64,000 nucleotides of DNA, from the NCBI RefSeq assembly GCF_021026345.1, contig NZ_JAJNCZ010000015.1, forward strand, positions 1 to 64,000. Reading direction: 5' to 3'. A program made the translations under genes and the position numbers. Source of the stretch: Rhizobium sp. GN54. Lineage in GTDB: Bacteria; Pseudomonadota; Alphaproteobacteria; Rhizobiales; Rhizobiaceae. The notes beneath the pieces are model-generated. The model saw only the letters and a program-made list of their open reading frames with translations. It made no database searches and was not told the origin of the DNA. How positions within the stretch are numbered: position 1 is the stretch's first letter; every line of letters starts with the position of its first letter. This document shows, one piece after another, positions 1 to 7,600 of the stretch.

Positions 1-110
1 CGAAGCAAGCCAGGCATCGGCGATAGGGAGTCTATAGGAAATATTTGCCGCCTTGGCAGCATGACTGCGCTACTGCGGTCGACTTGTTTTACTTGACTCA
101 GACGGCCCCG

Positions 111-1268
111 TTACCGAAGTCCTGAATGGCTATCGATGTATCCCGCCCTCTCCAGAAACCGGAATTCGTGACCTGGGATGCCCGTGATCGGGATCGTCTC
201 CCGAAGCGTGATCAGATCGGCCACCTTCGCCCGCAACGCCTCGACGTCCTCTCTGGAAAACGAATGGGCATCCTTCCACGGCGTATGGCCGATGCTGAGC
301 CGCTTGGCGAACCGCGAAAGCCCCTTCTTGTTCACGCCGAGTTCGGTGGCCGCCTCGGCTAACGTGAAGTCCCGCCGCTCGATCCCGGCATGGCTGAACC
401 GCTTCCTGCCGATCCGCCCGACCTCGGCGAACGCTTCGAGGAACTGACGCTCGAGCCAAGGCCGCAGCGACCCGGGTTCCTCGCCGCCGCTGCCATCTAC
501 GAGATGCCCGAGCGACCCATGAACGCCCCGTCGCCTTTTCTCCTCGGGGACCGTATCCCGGATACGCTCGGCCAACCGATCTCGAAGATCGTCCTGTGGC
601 ATCGTCAGAGCGACGAAACCGTCGTCCTCCAGGAAGGTGCCGAGCGTATCGACGGCATCCAGAACATGATTCAACGGCACGTCCGACAGCGGCAGTCCGA
701 CATCCCCCGTCAGTCGGCCCTCGATAAACCGCTCCAGCCCGATGGGCACCGCTGATGACCCAGGTTCGGCACCGACCGCGAGGTCCATCCCGTCAGGCCC
801 GACGTCGAAATGCGGCCAGTGCCAGCGGACCATACCACCGCGGACGGTGCGGCCAACCAGCGCCTCGCAATGCGTCGGGCATGTCCTATAGGCGGTGAAA
901 TCCCACCAGACCCGGTGATGACGCGCCTCACGCAGACAGGATCGGCACCACCGCCGAGTGGTCATCGACATCTGCTTGAGCCGCGCCGTCTCGGCACCGA
1001 TCCGGTAAAGGCTGCCGTCACGGATCGGCGTCCATCGCTCGAGATCGCTGATCGTCTTGACCGACAACGGCAACCTGCGGATCGCCGCGAGCATTTCCTC
1101 GGGAACCAGATTGCGCCCGTTGATCCCGATTTCGTTGGCGTACACCCGCAGGCTGGAATGCCCTTCGTTCGCCACCAGGCGGGCGAAATACCCGTAGGCG
1201 GATTCTCCCCGGCCATGGGCGACGTCCCAGCGGGAGAACGGACGGGCGAGCGCGTTTTCGATCTGCAT
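111..1268 (-). CDS. tniQ: TniQ-family target-selection protein of a Tn7-like transposon
   Basis: 385-residue protein, last gene of the minus-strand transposition operon; its start lies 3 nt past the tniB stop. The N-terminal half has the TniQ layout, with a Cys/His zinc site (C108-x2-C111 and C130-x2-H133) typical of TniQ/TnsD. The C-terminal part (about 305-355) carries a helix-turn-helix-like stretch (EAATELGVNKKGLSRFAKRL). Known role of the family: it links target DNA to the TnsC/TniB ATPase filament and so chooses the insertion site. Which target this one recognises cannot be read from the sequence; no Cas genes are present to suggest RNA guidance. The left end of the element was not identified, and bases 1-110 hold no gene. 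Confidence 0.85.
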   Translation of the reverse strand: MQIENALARPFSRWDVAHGRGESAYGYFARLVANEGHSSLRVYANEIGINGRNLVPEEMLAAIRRLPLSVKTISDLERWTPIRDGSLYRIGAETARLKQMSMTTRRWCRSCLREARHHRVWWDFTAYRTCPTHCEALVGRTVRGGMVRWHWPHFDVGPDGMDLAVGAEPGSSAVPIGLERFIEGRLTGDVGLPLSDVPLNHVLDAVDTLGTFLEDDGFVALTMPQDDLRDRLAERIRDTVPEEKRRRGVHGSLGHLVDGSGGEEPGSLRPWLERQFLEAFAEVGRIGRKRFSHAGIERRDFTLAEAATELGVNKKGLSRFAKRLSIGHTPWKDAHSFSREDVEALRAKVADLITLRETIPITGIPGHEFRFLERAGYIDSHSGLR

Positions 1269-1271
1269 CGG

Positions 1272-2204
1272 TCAACCCTTCTCGAAATAGGGATATCGAT
1301 CGCCGGGGCCACGCATGCGGTTCACGGTCTCCCGCAATTGCTCGACCATGATGCAGCCCGAACCCTGCCCCATCGACAGCTGGCCCGCCCGGGCGAGCAG
1401 GCCCATCACACGGCCGATCTTGCCGCCGCTGAAATGGTGGAAATCCTTGGCCCAAGCCTCCAGGCCGGACTTCGAGGCGAACGGCAGGCGGTCGTCGATC
1501 TTGTCGATCAGCAGGCGGAACATCTCGAACTCGGTGCCGCCGTCACCGATCGGCTCCACGTTGTCGGTGTAGAAGCCGCGGTTGGCGAGCGCCTTCATGG
1601 AATGCACCGTGCCGTGAAGCGTTTCCTCGCCCACGAGCAGGACGTTGAACAGTCGCGCGTCCACCATCTTCTTGATGAAGCCGCGGAAGGCCTTGATCTG
1701 CGGCATCGGACGGTCGGTCAAGAGGAATTGGGCCTCGTCGATGATGACGAGCTGAGTCTTCGCCGCCGCGAGGCGCAGGATGGAGTTGTCCATCAGCGCC
1801 GCCGCCTTGATGTTGGGGATCGAGCGCGCGCCCGTAAGGTAATAGAGGCACTCCGCCAGGTACGACGGCGTCGTCTGCTCGGTCGCCTCGAAATAGACCA
1901 CCGGATAGACTTCGCCGCTGTCGCCGACCGCGTTCGGAAACAGGGACGCGTAGTAGCGGCAGATGACCGACTTTCCCGCATGGCTTTCGCCGAGCAGCGC
2001 GCCGATGGAACCCTTGTCATGGGCCTCGCCGCCCGCGGGCAAGTGGAAGTCCTGAATGAACTTCACCCCCTTCTTGAACACGGGGTATTTGTACAGGAGG
2101 TTCTTGATCATCTCCTGACGGTCGGGCAAGGGCAGCGCCGCGGCAATCGCGCGGGCTTCGGGCGTCAGGAAGGCTTCAGTGTGGAACATGGCGGTCATTC
2201 CCAT
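1272..2204 (-). CDS. tniB: TniB/TnsC-type AAA+ ATPase, transposition regulator
   Basis: 310 residues. A Walker A motif GESHAGKS lies near residue 70 and a Walker B motif LVIIDEAQ near residue 152, so this is an AAA+ ATPase of the TniB/TnsC group. In the family it polymerises on DNA, connects TniQ-marked targets to the DDE transposase and gives target immunity. The start overlaps the last codons of the transposase gene by 10 nt, and tniQ follows directly, so the genes are translationally coupled. Length is normal for TniB (about 300). The Walker motifs are intact, so this component at least looks functional. Confidence 0.9.
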   Translation of the reverse strand: MGMTAMFHTEAFLTPEARAIAAALPLPDRQEMIKNLLYKYPVFKKGVKFIQDFHLPAGGEAHDKGSIGALLGESHAGKSVICRYYASLFPNAVGDSGEVYPVVYFEATEQTTPSYLAECLYYLTGARSIPNIKAAALMDNSILRLAAAKTQLVIIDEAQFLLTDRPMPQIKAFRGFIKKMVDARLFNVLLVGEETLHGTVHSMKALANRGFYTDNVEPIGDGGTEFEMFRLLIDKIDDRLPFASKSGLEAWAKDFHHFSGGKIGRVMGLLARAGQLSMGQGSGCIMVEQLRETVNRMRGPGDRYPYFEKG

Positions 2205-4450
2205 TCCTCGAACTTGGAGCGGATCGAATCGATGTCGATGATGTCGGCCGTGGCCGACGGTTGCTCGGCGGGTGGCGTCTCGGTGGTCGGAGCAGGCAAG
2301 GTCCGACGATTGAGCGAGTCCGTCGCGACGTCCAGCATCGGAGCGGCGTAGTCCACACGGCCTACGCCCGAAATCGCCACTTCCACCGCCTGCGTGCGGC
2401 GGATGCGCTGGCGCTGGCCCGAGATGAAGCGGGCGAGTTTGGCCGCCGTGTCGTGCTTGCGGCGCTTGGCGTGGATTTCGAGAAGCTCGTTTTCCAGCTC
2501 TGTCATCGACAGCGTCAGCATCTCGACGTCGTCGGCCGCGCGGTTCTTCTCGCGGTTATGGGCGACGATCCGACGGTGCTGGTACAGCCGCATGCCCTTG
2601 GCGTAGTTCGCCATCTCGGCGCAGATCGGCACCTCGATCATCTGGCCGTTATAGGGATTGTGGACCCAGATGCGCGACAGGTCAGACGGATCGCGAACTG
2701 CCTTGTACTCCGTCGCCTTGTGGTGCTTCGTCCCGAACTTGTGCGCCGGGTTGAGCGTCAGCTGTTCGAGTTCTGCGCACTGGTAGACGAGATATTCCCA
2801 GCGGACACCGTCGGCCTGGATCGTGACGGTCGTCGTGTCACCCGCCAGCCTCACCATGATGTCGCGATCCACGAGCGGTCGATGTTGCGCGTTGGCGATG
2901 CCCTTATCCCACAGGTCGGCGGGAATGCCGTGCATCGTGTGCAACTCGCCAAGGCCTTCGTGGCTGCGCGCGTGGTGGACGGTGGCGAAGTAGTAGGCGA
3001 GGAAGCCGTTCAGCTCCGAGAGCGAAATCTGCGGCACCGCCTTCATCTTCTCGGCATCGAACTTCTTGCGCTCGTCGGGCGACATCGTCGTCGCGCCCGG
3101 CAGACGGTCGATCAGCTGGATGTTCATGATGTGGAAGAGGTGCTCGAGCGCGCCTTTCTCCCACGGATGGCCTGGACGATACGGCGTGATCTGGAAGCCA
3201 AGCTCGATCGCCGCTTCGCGCGCCGGCATCCCGATCAAGTGCTTGGCGTTGTCCACGCCGAGCATGACGGGACGGCCATGCCACGGATAGGAAATGCCAG
3301 CAGGCAGGTCGCCCCCGTCCTTGGGGAGGATGGCGTGCAGCAGGCCTTCGAGGAACGTTTCCAGCGAAGGCGGGCCGAAGCTGATCGCCCAGCCGATAAC
3401 GACGCCCGAATGGCGGTCGCGGAAGAGGACGAGGTCTGGACGGCCGAAGCCAATGCCCCGGACGTCGTCATAGACCACGATGCCCAGGGTCGTATGGTCC
3501 ACGTCCACCACTTCGAGCGGGCGCTCGGGTCTGATCTGGCGGATACGGCGAGCGTGTACACGGGCGGCATGGTCGTAGCCGTAGCGCAGGCCGTCGCGGG
3601 TGAAGCCATCCACGGCCCAGAAACGACGCTGGATCGTTCGGCGCGACATCATGCGCTTGGTCTCGCCGATGTCGATGACCAGATTGGCGAGGTCGAAGTA
3701 CTCGCCGCCCTCGGCCGTCCATTCAACCAGCTTGGATCGGACGCTCTTCCAGGTTCCCTTGGGGTCCATCCAGGCGAGTTCGACGGCCTTCTTGATCGCC
3801 TCTTCGGTTCGTTCGCAGTAGCGCGGATCGTCGTTGCCCGACGAGACGTTCGGCGCAAGCGCGACCAACGGGTCGAAGTTGACGAGGAGCCGAGATTTGG
3901 AAAGCTTCTCGTAGATGGTCGAGATGCCGGGAGACCGTTCGCCACGCTCGGCGGCGAGGCGCTCGATCGCCCGCTTCATCAGTTTCTTCGACGCCTTGCC
4001 ATCGTTGAACTCGACGCACTCGTCGAGAGCGGCCTGCAGGTAGCGTTGCCAGTATTCGGCCTTTGCCTTCTGCGCCTTCGTTAGACACAGCGCCGATCCA
4101 GGCAACCGCTCGTTCTTGCCACGGCCGGCGGCCGCCACCAGTGGACGGATCAGGCCGTTGCGTTCCAAGTGGCCGATCTGCCAGGTGTCGAGATAGAGCG
4201 GCGTGTTCGCCTTCATGTTCTGAAGCTCGATGTGCTTCTTCCCATCTGGCGTCTCGTGCCAGCGCTGGACTGCGAACGGCGCACCCTTGGTTTTGTCGGC
4301 GTCGTAGATGAGGAAGTGGTCACCAGCCACGATGTCGTAGTGCTGGCCAGCCTTGTAGTCCCGCGGCGAGGGCGGAATACCGAGGTCAGCGGGTGTCATA
4401 ACCGTCATCTGTGGATACATGAACTCCATGCGATTGATGCTCATGTTCAT
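2195..4450 (-). CDS. tniA: TniA/TnsB-type DDE transposase
   Basis: 751 residues. The rve/RNase H-like core has the three acidic residues: D in VVDVDHTTLG (near 317), D in LGVDNAK (near 399) and E in KGALEH (36 residues later). An N-terminal DNA-binding region and a C-terminal Mu-transposase-like beta barrel region surround it, as in TnsB/TniA/MuA. It binds transposon ends and does 3' strand cleavage and strand transfer. The frame is open further upstream, but ATG at 4450 overlaps the stop of the preceding TnsA-like gene as ATGA, which fixes the start. Catalytic residues and length look intact. Confidence 0.93.
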   Translation of the reverse strand: MNMSINRMEFMYPQMTVMTPADLGIPPSPRDYKAGQHYDIVAGDHFLIYDADKTKGAPFAVQRWHETPDGKKHIELQNMKANTPLYLDTWQIGHLERNGLIRPLVAAAGRGKNERLPGSALCLTKAQKAKAEYWQRYLQAALDECVEFNDGKASKKLMKRAIERLAAERGERSPGISTIYEKLSKSRLLVNFDPLVALAPNVSSGNDDPRYCERTEEAIKKAVELAWMDPKGTWKSVRSKLVEWTAEGGEYFDLANLVIDIGETKRMMSRRTIQRRFWAVDGFTRDGLRYGYDHAARVHARRIRQIRPERPLEVVDVDHTTLGIVVYDDVRGIGFGRPDLVLFRDRHSGVVIGWAISFGPPSLETFLEGLLHAILPKDGGDLPAGISYPWHGRPVMLGVDNAKHLIGMPAREAAIELGFQITPYRPGHPWEKGALEHLFHIMNIQLIDRLPGATTMSPDERKKFDAEKMKAVPQISLSELNGFLAYYFATVHHARSHEGLGELHTMHGIPADLWDKGIANAQHRPLVDRDIMVRLAGDTTTVTIQADGVRWEYLVYQCAELEQLTLNPAHKFGTKHHKATEYKAVRDPSDLSRIWVHNPYNGQMIEVPICAEMANYAKGMRLYQHRRIVAHNREKNRAADDVEMLTLSMTELENELLEIHAKRRKHDTAAKLARFISGQRQRIRRTQAVEVAISGVGRVDYAAPMLDVATDSLNRRTLPAPTTETPPAEQPSATADIIDIDSIRSKFEEWE

Positions 4451-5205
4451 TCGGATGCTCCCTTCATGACGGTCGACGCTGTGGTGATGGGCAGGGAGAG
4501 ATCGACGACCAAGCGGCCGGCGATAATTAGCTGCATGACGGCGGTGAAGACGAAGGCTGAGGCCTCCATTCCGAGCTTGGTGACTTCGGGATGACCGGAG
4601 GCCAGACCCTCGGTGATGGCCGCGATGGTCGTCGGAAGGACCAGTCCCATCACAGCCCGGCGCACCGCCGGCAGGGCCGCATGGTCTGCGGCGCATGGCA
4701 TGTAACGCCACAGAAGCGAGGCGTTTGCCGCCATGGGTTGGGCGAGGACGCGACGCTCGTCATGGACGACGTACGGCCAGCCGAACTCCTCTTCATAGTG
4801 AGCCTCGAGTTGCGCCGTCTTCGCCTCATGCCAAGGCGTGTCCTTCTGGATACCGACGGGGACATAGTCGATACAGATCACGCGGGTGTCGCGCAGGAGG
4901 ATGGCGACGTCCGCGACATGCGTCCGCTTCACCGGTTCGCCCTCGGACGTGGTCGACCAGTATTCCGTCGATAACGGGAAGGCAGAGATCGACACGACCT
5001 GCGGATCGACGTCGAACTGCATCAGGGCCTGGCGCATCAGAGGGAGACGTGCGTAGACCGAGCGCTGCGGGTTCTTCGCAGTCGGGAAGATCGTGGGGAT
5101 GGTGGGATTCCACGCGCCGATCTTAGGCTCCCAGGCTGGAACGTGGTTCGGCCCGAAGATGTAATCCTCGAGGGCGGCCAATTGATGGGAAGAGAGTTCG
5201 CTCAC
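4447..5205 (-). CDS. TnsA-like protein, apparently missing nuclease catalytic residues
   Basis: 252 residues, GTG start overlapping the stop of the upstream small gene (GTGA). Position directly before tnsB and the pattern at residues 50-150 (RSVYARLPLMRQALMQFD, then AFPLSTEYW, then HVADVAILL, then ICIDYVP) fit the TnsA endonuclease fold. In Tn7 TnsA the active site is Glu63, Asp114, Gln130 and Lys132. Here D99 can match the Asp, but no acidic residue stands at the Glu position and the Q/E-x-K strand reads D113-Y-V. The nuclease is therefore probably inactive or strongly altered. The assignment rests on context plus weak motif similarity and needs profile or structure comparison; a role as structural partner of TnsB/TnsC is an inference. 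Confidence 0.6.
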   Translation of the reverse strand: MSELSSHQLAALEDYIFGPNHVPAWEPKIGAWNPTIPTIFPTAKNPQRSVYARLPLMRQALMQFDVDPQVVSISAFPLSTEYWSTTSEGEPVKRTHVADVAILLRDTRVICIDYVPVGIQKDTPWHEAKTAQLEAHYEEEFGWPYVVHDERRVLAQPMAANASLLWRYMPCAADHAALPAVRRAVMGLVLPTTIAAITEGLASGHPEVTKLGMEASAFVFTAVMQLIIAGRLVVDLSLPITTASTVMKGASE

Positions 5206-5369
5206 TTGGAAGCTCCCTTGTTCAGAGTGCCTTGCGAAGCAGTGTGGCGGCCGCCTCCCATTTTTGCAGACAGCGTCTGCAAAAGTTCCATAGGCACACC
5301 AAGCGTCACCGTTTCATCGGTCGACAGGGCAATCACAGGTTCGGTGAACCCGTACGGGGGAATACGCAT
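5202..5369 (-). CDS. Unknown 55-residue protein, first gene of the transposition operon
   Basis: Small open frame beginning MRIPPYGFTEPVIAL and ending NKGASK. Support: a strong ribosome-binding site (GGAGGGAG) about 7 nt before the ATG, and a 4-nt GTGA overlap with the start of the TnsA-like gene, exactly the coupling used throughout this operon. No domain is recognised; the N-terminal half is neutral and the C-terminal third is Gly/Ser/Lys-rich and probably disordered. A perfect 10-bp hairpin lies inside the coding sequence. It could be a real transposition accessory protein or a leader peptide that couples translation of the TnsA-like gene. Confidence 0.6.
   Translation of the reverse strand: MRIPPYGFTEPVIALSTDETVTLGVPMELLQTLSAKMGGGRHTASQGTLNKGASK
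5262..5284. repeat. Perfect inverted repeat inside the small leader gene
   Basis: Arms TTTTGCAGAC (5262-5271) and GTCTGCAAAA (5275-5284) are exact reverse complements around a 3-nt loop. It lies inside the 55-codon gene ahead of the transposition genes. It could be an RNA hairpin, an operator for a dimeric repressor, or coincidence. Confidence 0.6.
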
Positions 5370-5889
5370 GACAGACTTCTCCCTCCGCTTGCCGTCACAG
5401 GCAGCGGGTAAACACGGATCGAAATGTTCAGGAGATTATCGTTGCCGGCTCGTGATGAACCGACCGACGCGCGCTACCGCGCCGCCACTATCATGGAGAC
5501 GGGAATGCGAGCGTCATGCGAAGAATGAAGAGAGAAATTGCGATCCATGATCCGCCACCTTGTTGAACCCGGCATACGGGGGTGACCTCGGCGATCGCTG
5601 CCGAGAACTGACTCAGCGAACGATCTACCAGGCTTCCCGTATGCCTATTCGTGTCGCTGTCGCAGTCATCAAAGTGCTCCTTAGTCAGAACCGACCGGCC
5701 TTCTACGCGGAAGGTTGGAATCAAAGGTTGAAAAAATGCTTAACATTTTAGCGATCTCGAATTTTCTGTGAGGGGCCGCTGGGCGGGGAGTGTGTTCGTG
5801 TTTCGTTCTTTTGTCAACATCGCATATGTTTGGTGCAACAAGCGCGCAAATCAGCCTATGAATGTCTTTTGTGAATCGTGGAGGGCTAG
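5370..5889. other. Gene-free stretch between the transposition operon and the next gene
   Basis: About 520 nt. It should hold the promoter of the leftward transposition operon and, if the element ends here, the right transposon end with TnsB-binding repeats. I could not identify terminal TGT/ACA ends or clear repeats by eye. Short frames in it lack ribosome-binding sites. The last ~130 nt before 5890 are more AT-rich and probably contain the promoter of the rightward gene. Confidence 0.5.
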
Positions 5890-6429
5890 ATGACTACTGC
5901 CGCGTCGACCATTATGACTCTCGCAAATTCGGCTGACTATTTCCGTCAGATTGTGAAACCAAATATGGACACGTTTTTCAGTAGTCCCAGCAATTTCGCC
6001 TCCGCTGTAAACCTGGCCACAAGCCTCTTCCATTTCCACGAATGGCTCTTCGACGAATTCAAGGCCGATATCAGTACGCACTTCGGCAAGAACTTCTCCA
6101 AACCAGGCGGATTTTGGAAGCACGTCGAGGGGACCAACTCCAAATTTGGTTACATCCGCGATGTCACCAACGCTTCGAAGCACGTCACGATTGGTGGCCC
6201 CGGGTTCGCGCCCCCATCAACTGGAATGACACATATCGCCAATACCGCGATCATCTCCGTGGGGTGGGGGCAAGGCGGGTTCGGACAGGGAGCATACGGT
6301 GGCGGACCGAACGTGGTTTTCGACGATGGCGGAAATCAGATCAGCTTTGATGACTGTGCGAACCAGTTGTATGCCTATTGGAAGAACTTGCTGCAAACGC
6401 TGACGAAGACAATCTACACAGACCTCTGA
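5890..6429 (+). CDS. Hypothetical protein, 179 residues, with Gly-rich C-terminal part
   Basis: ATG preceded by GGAGGG. The protein is soluble, with an alpha-helical, aromatic N-terminal half (repeated Phe/Trp/His, e.g. LFHFHEWLFDEF) and a Gly-rich stretch around residues 125-140 (GWGQGGFGQGAYGGG). No family recognised. It lies about 80 nt before an HNH nuclease gene on the same strand, so the two may be co-transcribed accessory genes carried by the mobile region. Confidence 0.7.
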   Translation: MTTAASTIMTLANSADYFRQIVKPNMDTFFSSPSNFASAVNLATSLFHFHEWLFDEFKADISTHFGKNFSKPGGFWKHVEGTNSKFGYIRDVTNASKHVTIGGPGFAPPSTGMTHIANTAIISVGWGQGGFGQGAYGGGPNVVFDDGGNQISFDDCANQLYAYWKNLLQTLTKTIYTDL

Positions 6430-6506
6430 TCGCGTCGGAAGCGACTCTTTTCACCCATCAATCTCAACTCGCTGCACGCCCGATTTCAAGCACGAGACAT
6501 CAATCA

Positions 6507-7412
6507 ATGACAACGTTTCTTCTGAAATTGCATTGTAAGAATGACATTGGCGGAGCTGCCCCCCGTCCAGCTAACCCAGAGCAATGGGAAGGCACGAGGC
6601 TGCGCTTCAAAAAACCATCGCGTATAAGCGGCGGACGCGGCGACAGCGTTGCGGACGGCGACTCATTGATCGTTTGGACGCACGAAGACCCTGCTTTCGG
6701 CGGCGGCCAAGGATTGACCGCCGAAGGCGTTGCACGCGACGTCCGAGAAGAGCCAGACAACATCCTATCAGCAACCCTTGAAAACGTGAGGCTGTTTAGG
6801 CCTGGGTTTCGTCTCCGCGGCTGGCGGGGCGGCCCGACAGGTAGTCGTGTTATTGACCACCTCCTGCGCAACTTGCTCACTCGCACCTACGAGCTCGAAG
6901 ATGACGAGCTTTCCGAATTCCGCGGCGTGGTCGGCCGCCACTTGGAGCGGGCTGCGCCAGTCGGTGGATCGGCGTCAGATGAGGATGAAGCGCTCCGGGT
7001 GCAGAAAGACGAGGTGCTCGATGGCCTTGAACGGCGCTACTCCCGCCAGGAGGCCAGGCCGGATCAGGCCGATTTCCGAGCATCGTTGATGTCGCGATAC
7101 AACGGCACATGCGCCATTACCGGCTGCAATGTGGAATCAACACTCCAGGCAGCGCACGTCATTCCCTTTTCCGAAAGCATCGCCCTCAGAAACGAACCGA
7201 GCAACGGCCTCCTTCTGCGGGCCGACATCCACGCCCTGCTCGACAAGGCGCTTTTAGCGATCGATCCCGACACTTACCGAGTCGTCTTATCTGACAGTCT
7301 ACAGGGAACTGACTATTGGCGACTGAACAGGAAGGCCGTGAACCCAGCACCTGCCAAGCCATACCTGGAGGCTTTGTTCCGCTTTTTTAAGAAGAAGCAA
7401 AACTCGAACTGA
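6507..7412 (+). CDS. HNH endonuclease with a possible modified-base-reading N-terminal domain
   Basis: 301 residues from the chosen ATG (the frame is open back to 6378, but that overlaps the upstream gene; no start has a strong ribosome-binding site). The C-terminal third is a clear HNH nuclease: Cys pair in CAITGC, His in QAAHVIPF (about residue 217), Asn in PSNGLLL (about 233), His in DIHALLD (about 242). The first ~115 residues form a beta-rich region with aromatic and basic residues (VADGDSLIVWTHED and a GGGQG turn). This recalls EVE/PUA-like domains that flip modified bases, but that is inference. An EVE-like reader fused to HNH would fit a type IV restriction enzyme. A host-defence or mobile-element nuclease role is likely from context. 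Confidence 0.75.
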   Translation: MTTFLLKLHCKNDIGGAAPRPANPEQWEGTRLRFKKPSRISGGRGDSVADGDSLIVWTHEDPAFGGGQGLTAEGVARDVREEPDNILSATLENVRLFRPGFRLRGWRGGPTGSRVIDHLLRNLLTRTYELEDDELSEFRGVVGRHLERAAPVGGSASDEDEALRVQKDEVLDGLERRYSRQEARPDQADFRASLMSRYNGTCAITGCNVESTLQAAHVIPFSESIALRNEPSNGLLLRADIHALLDKALLAIDPDTYRVVLSDSLQGTDYWRLNRKAVNPAPAKPYLEALFRFFKKKQNSN

Positions 7413-7514
7413 CGTTGACGTTGAGAACGGAAGCCGAGCCGAGTCCAGACGTATGAGGCGTAGAGTCCAGAGATTTTGGAGATAGTCCAGACGTATCTGG
7501 CGCTGCATACTTTA

Positions 7515-7560
7515 TGGCGACCCCTGCAGGATTCGAACCTGCGACCTACTGCTTAGAAGG
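7515..7560 (-). repeat. Prophage attachment-site copy: 3' part of tRNA-Arg
   Basis: 46 nt matching the 3' part of the intact tRNA-Arg at 25407-25452 with one mismatch, in the T loop. The match begins with the CCA end of the tRNA (reverse strand) and runs through the anticodon arm; downstream sequence diverges. This is the displaced 3' tRNA end left by site-specific integration, next to the integrase gene. Confidence 0.9.
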
Positions 7561-7600
7561 ATCATTTGCCAAGTCCTTTTTCTAGTGAGTTCTCAGCGGT

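Noticed and set aside
2261-4084. 607-codon plus-strand frame opposite the transposase
   Set aside because: Antisense frame; the minus-strand DDE transposase has intact catalytic motifs.
111-5369. CRISPR-associated transposon
   Set aside because: TnsB/C/TniQ are compatible, but there is no Cas gene or CRISPR array in the window, so RNA guidance is not supported.
5491-5724. 77-codon minus-strand frame upstream of the transposition operon
   Set aside because: No ribosome-binding site, no coupling to the operon and no recognisable composition; probably chance.
5750-5889. Right terminal repeat of the Tn7-like element
   Set aside because: No convincing TGT/ACA end or repeated TnsB sites found by eye; left unassigned.
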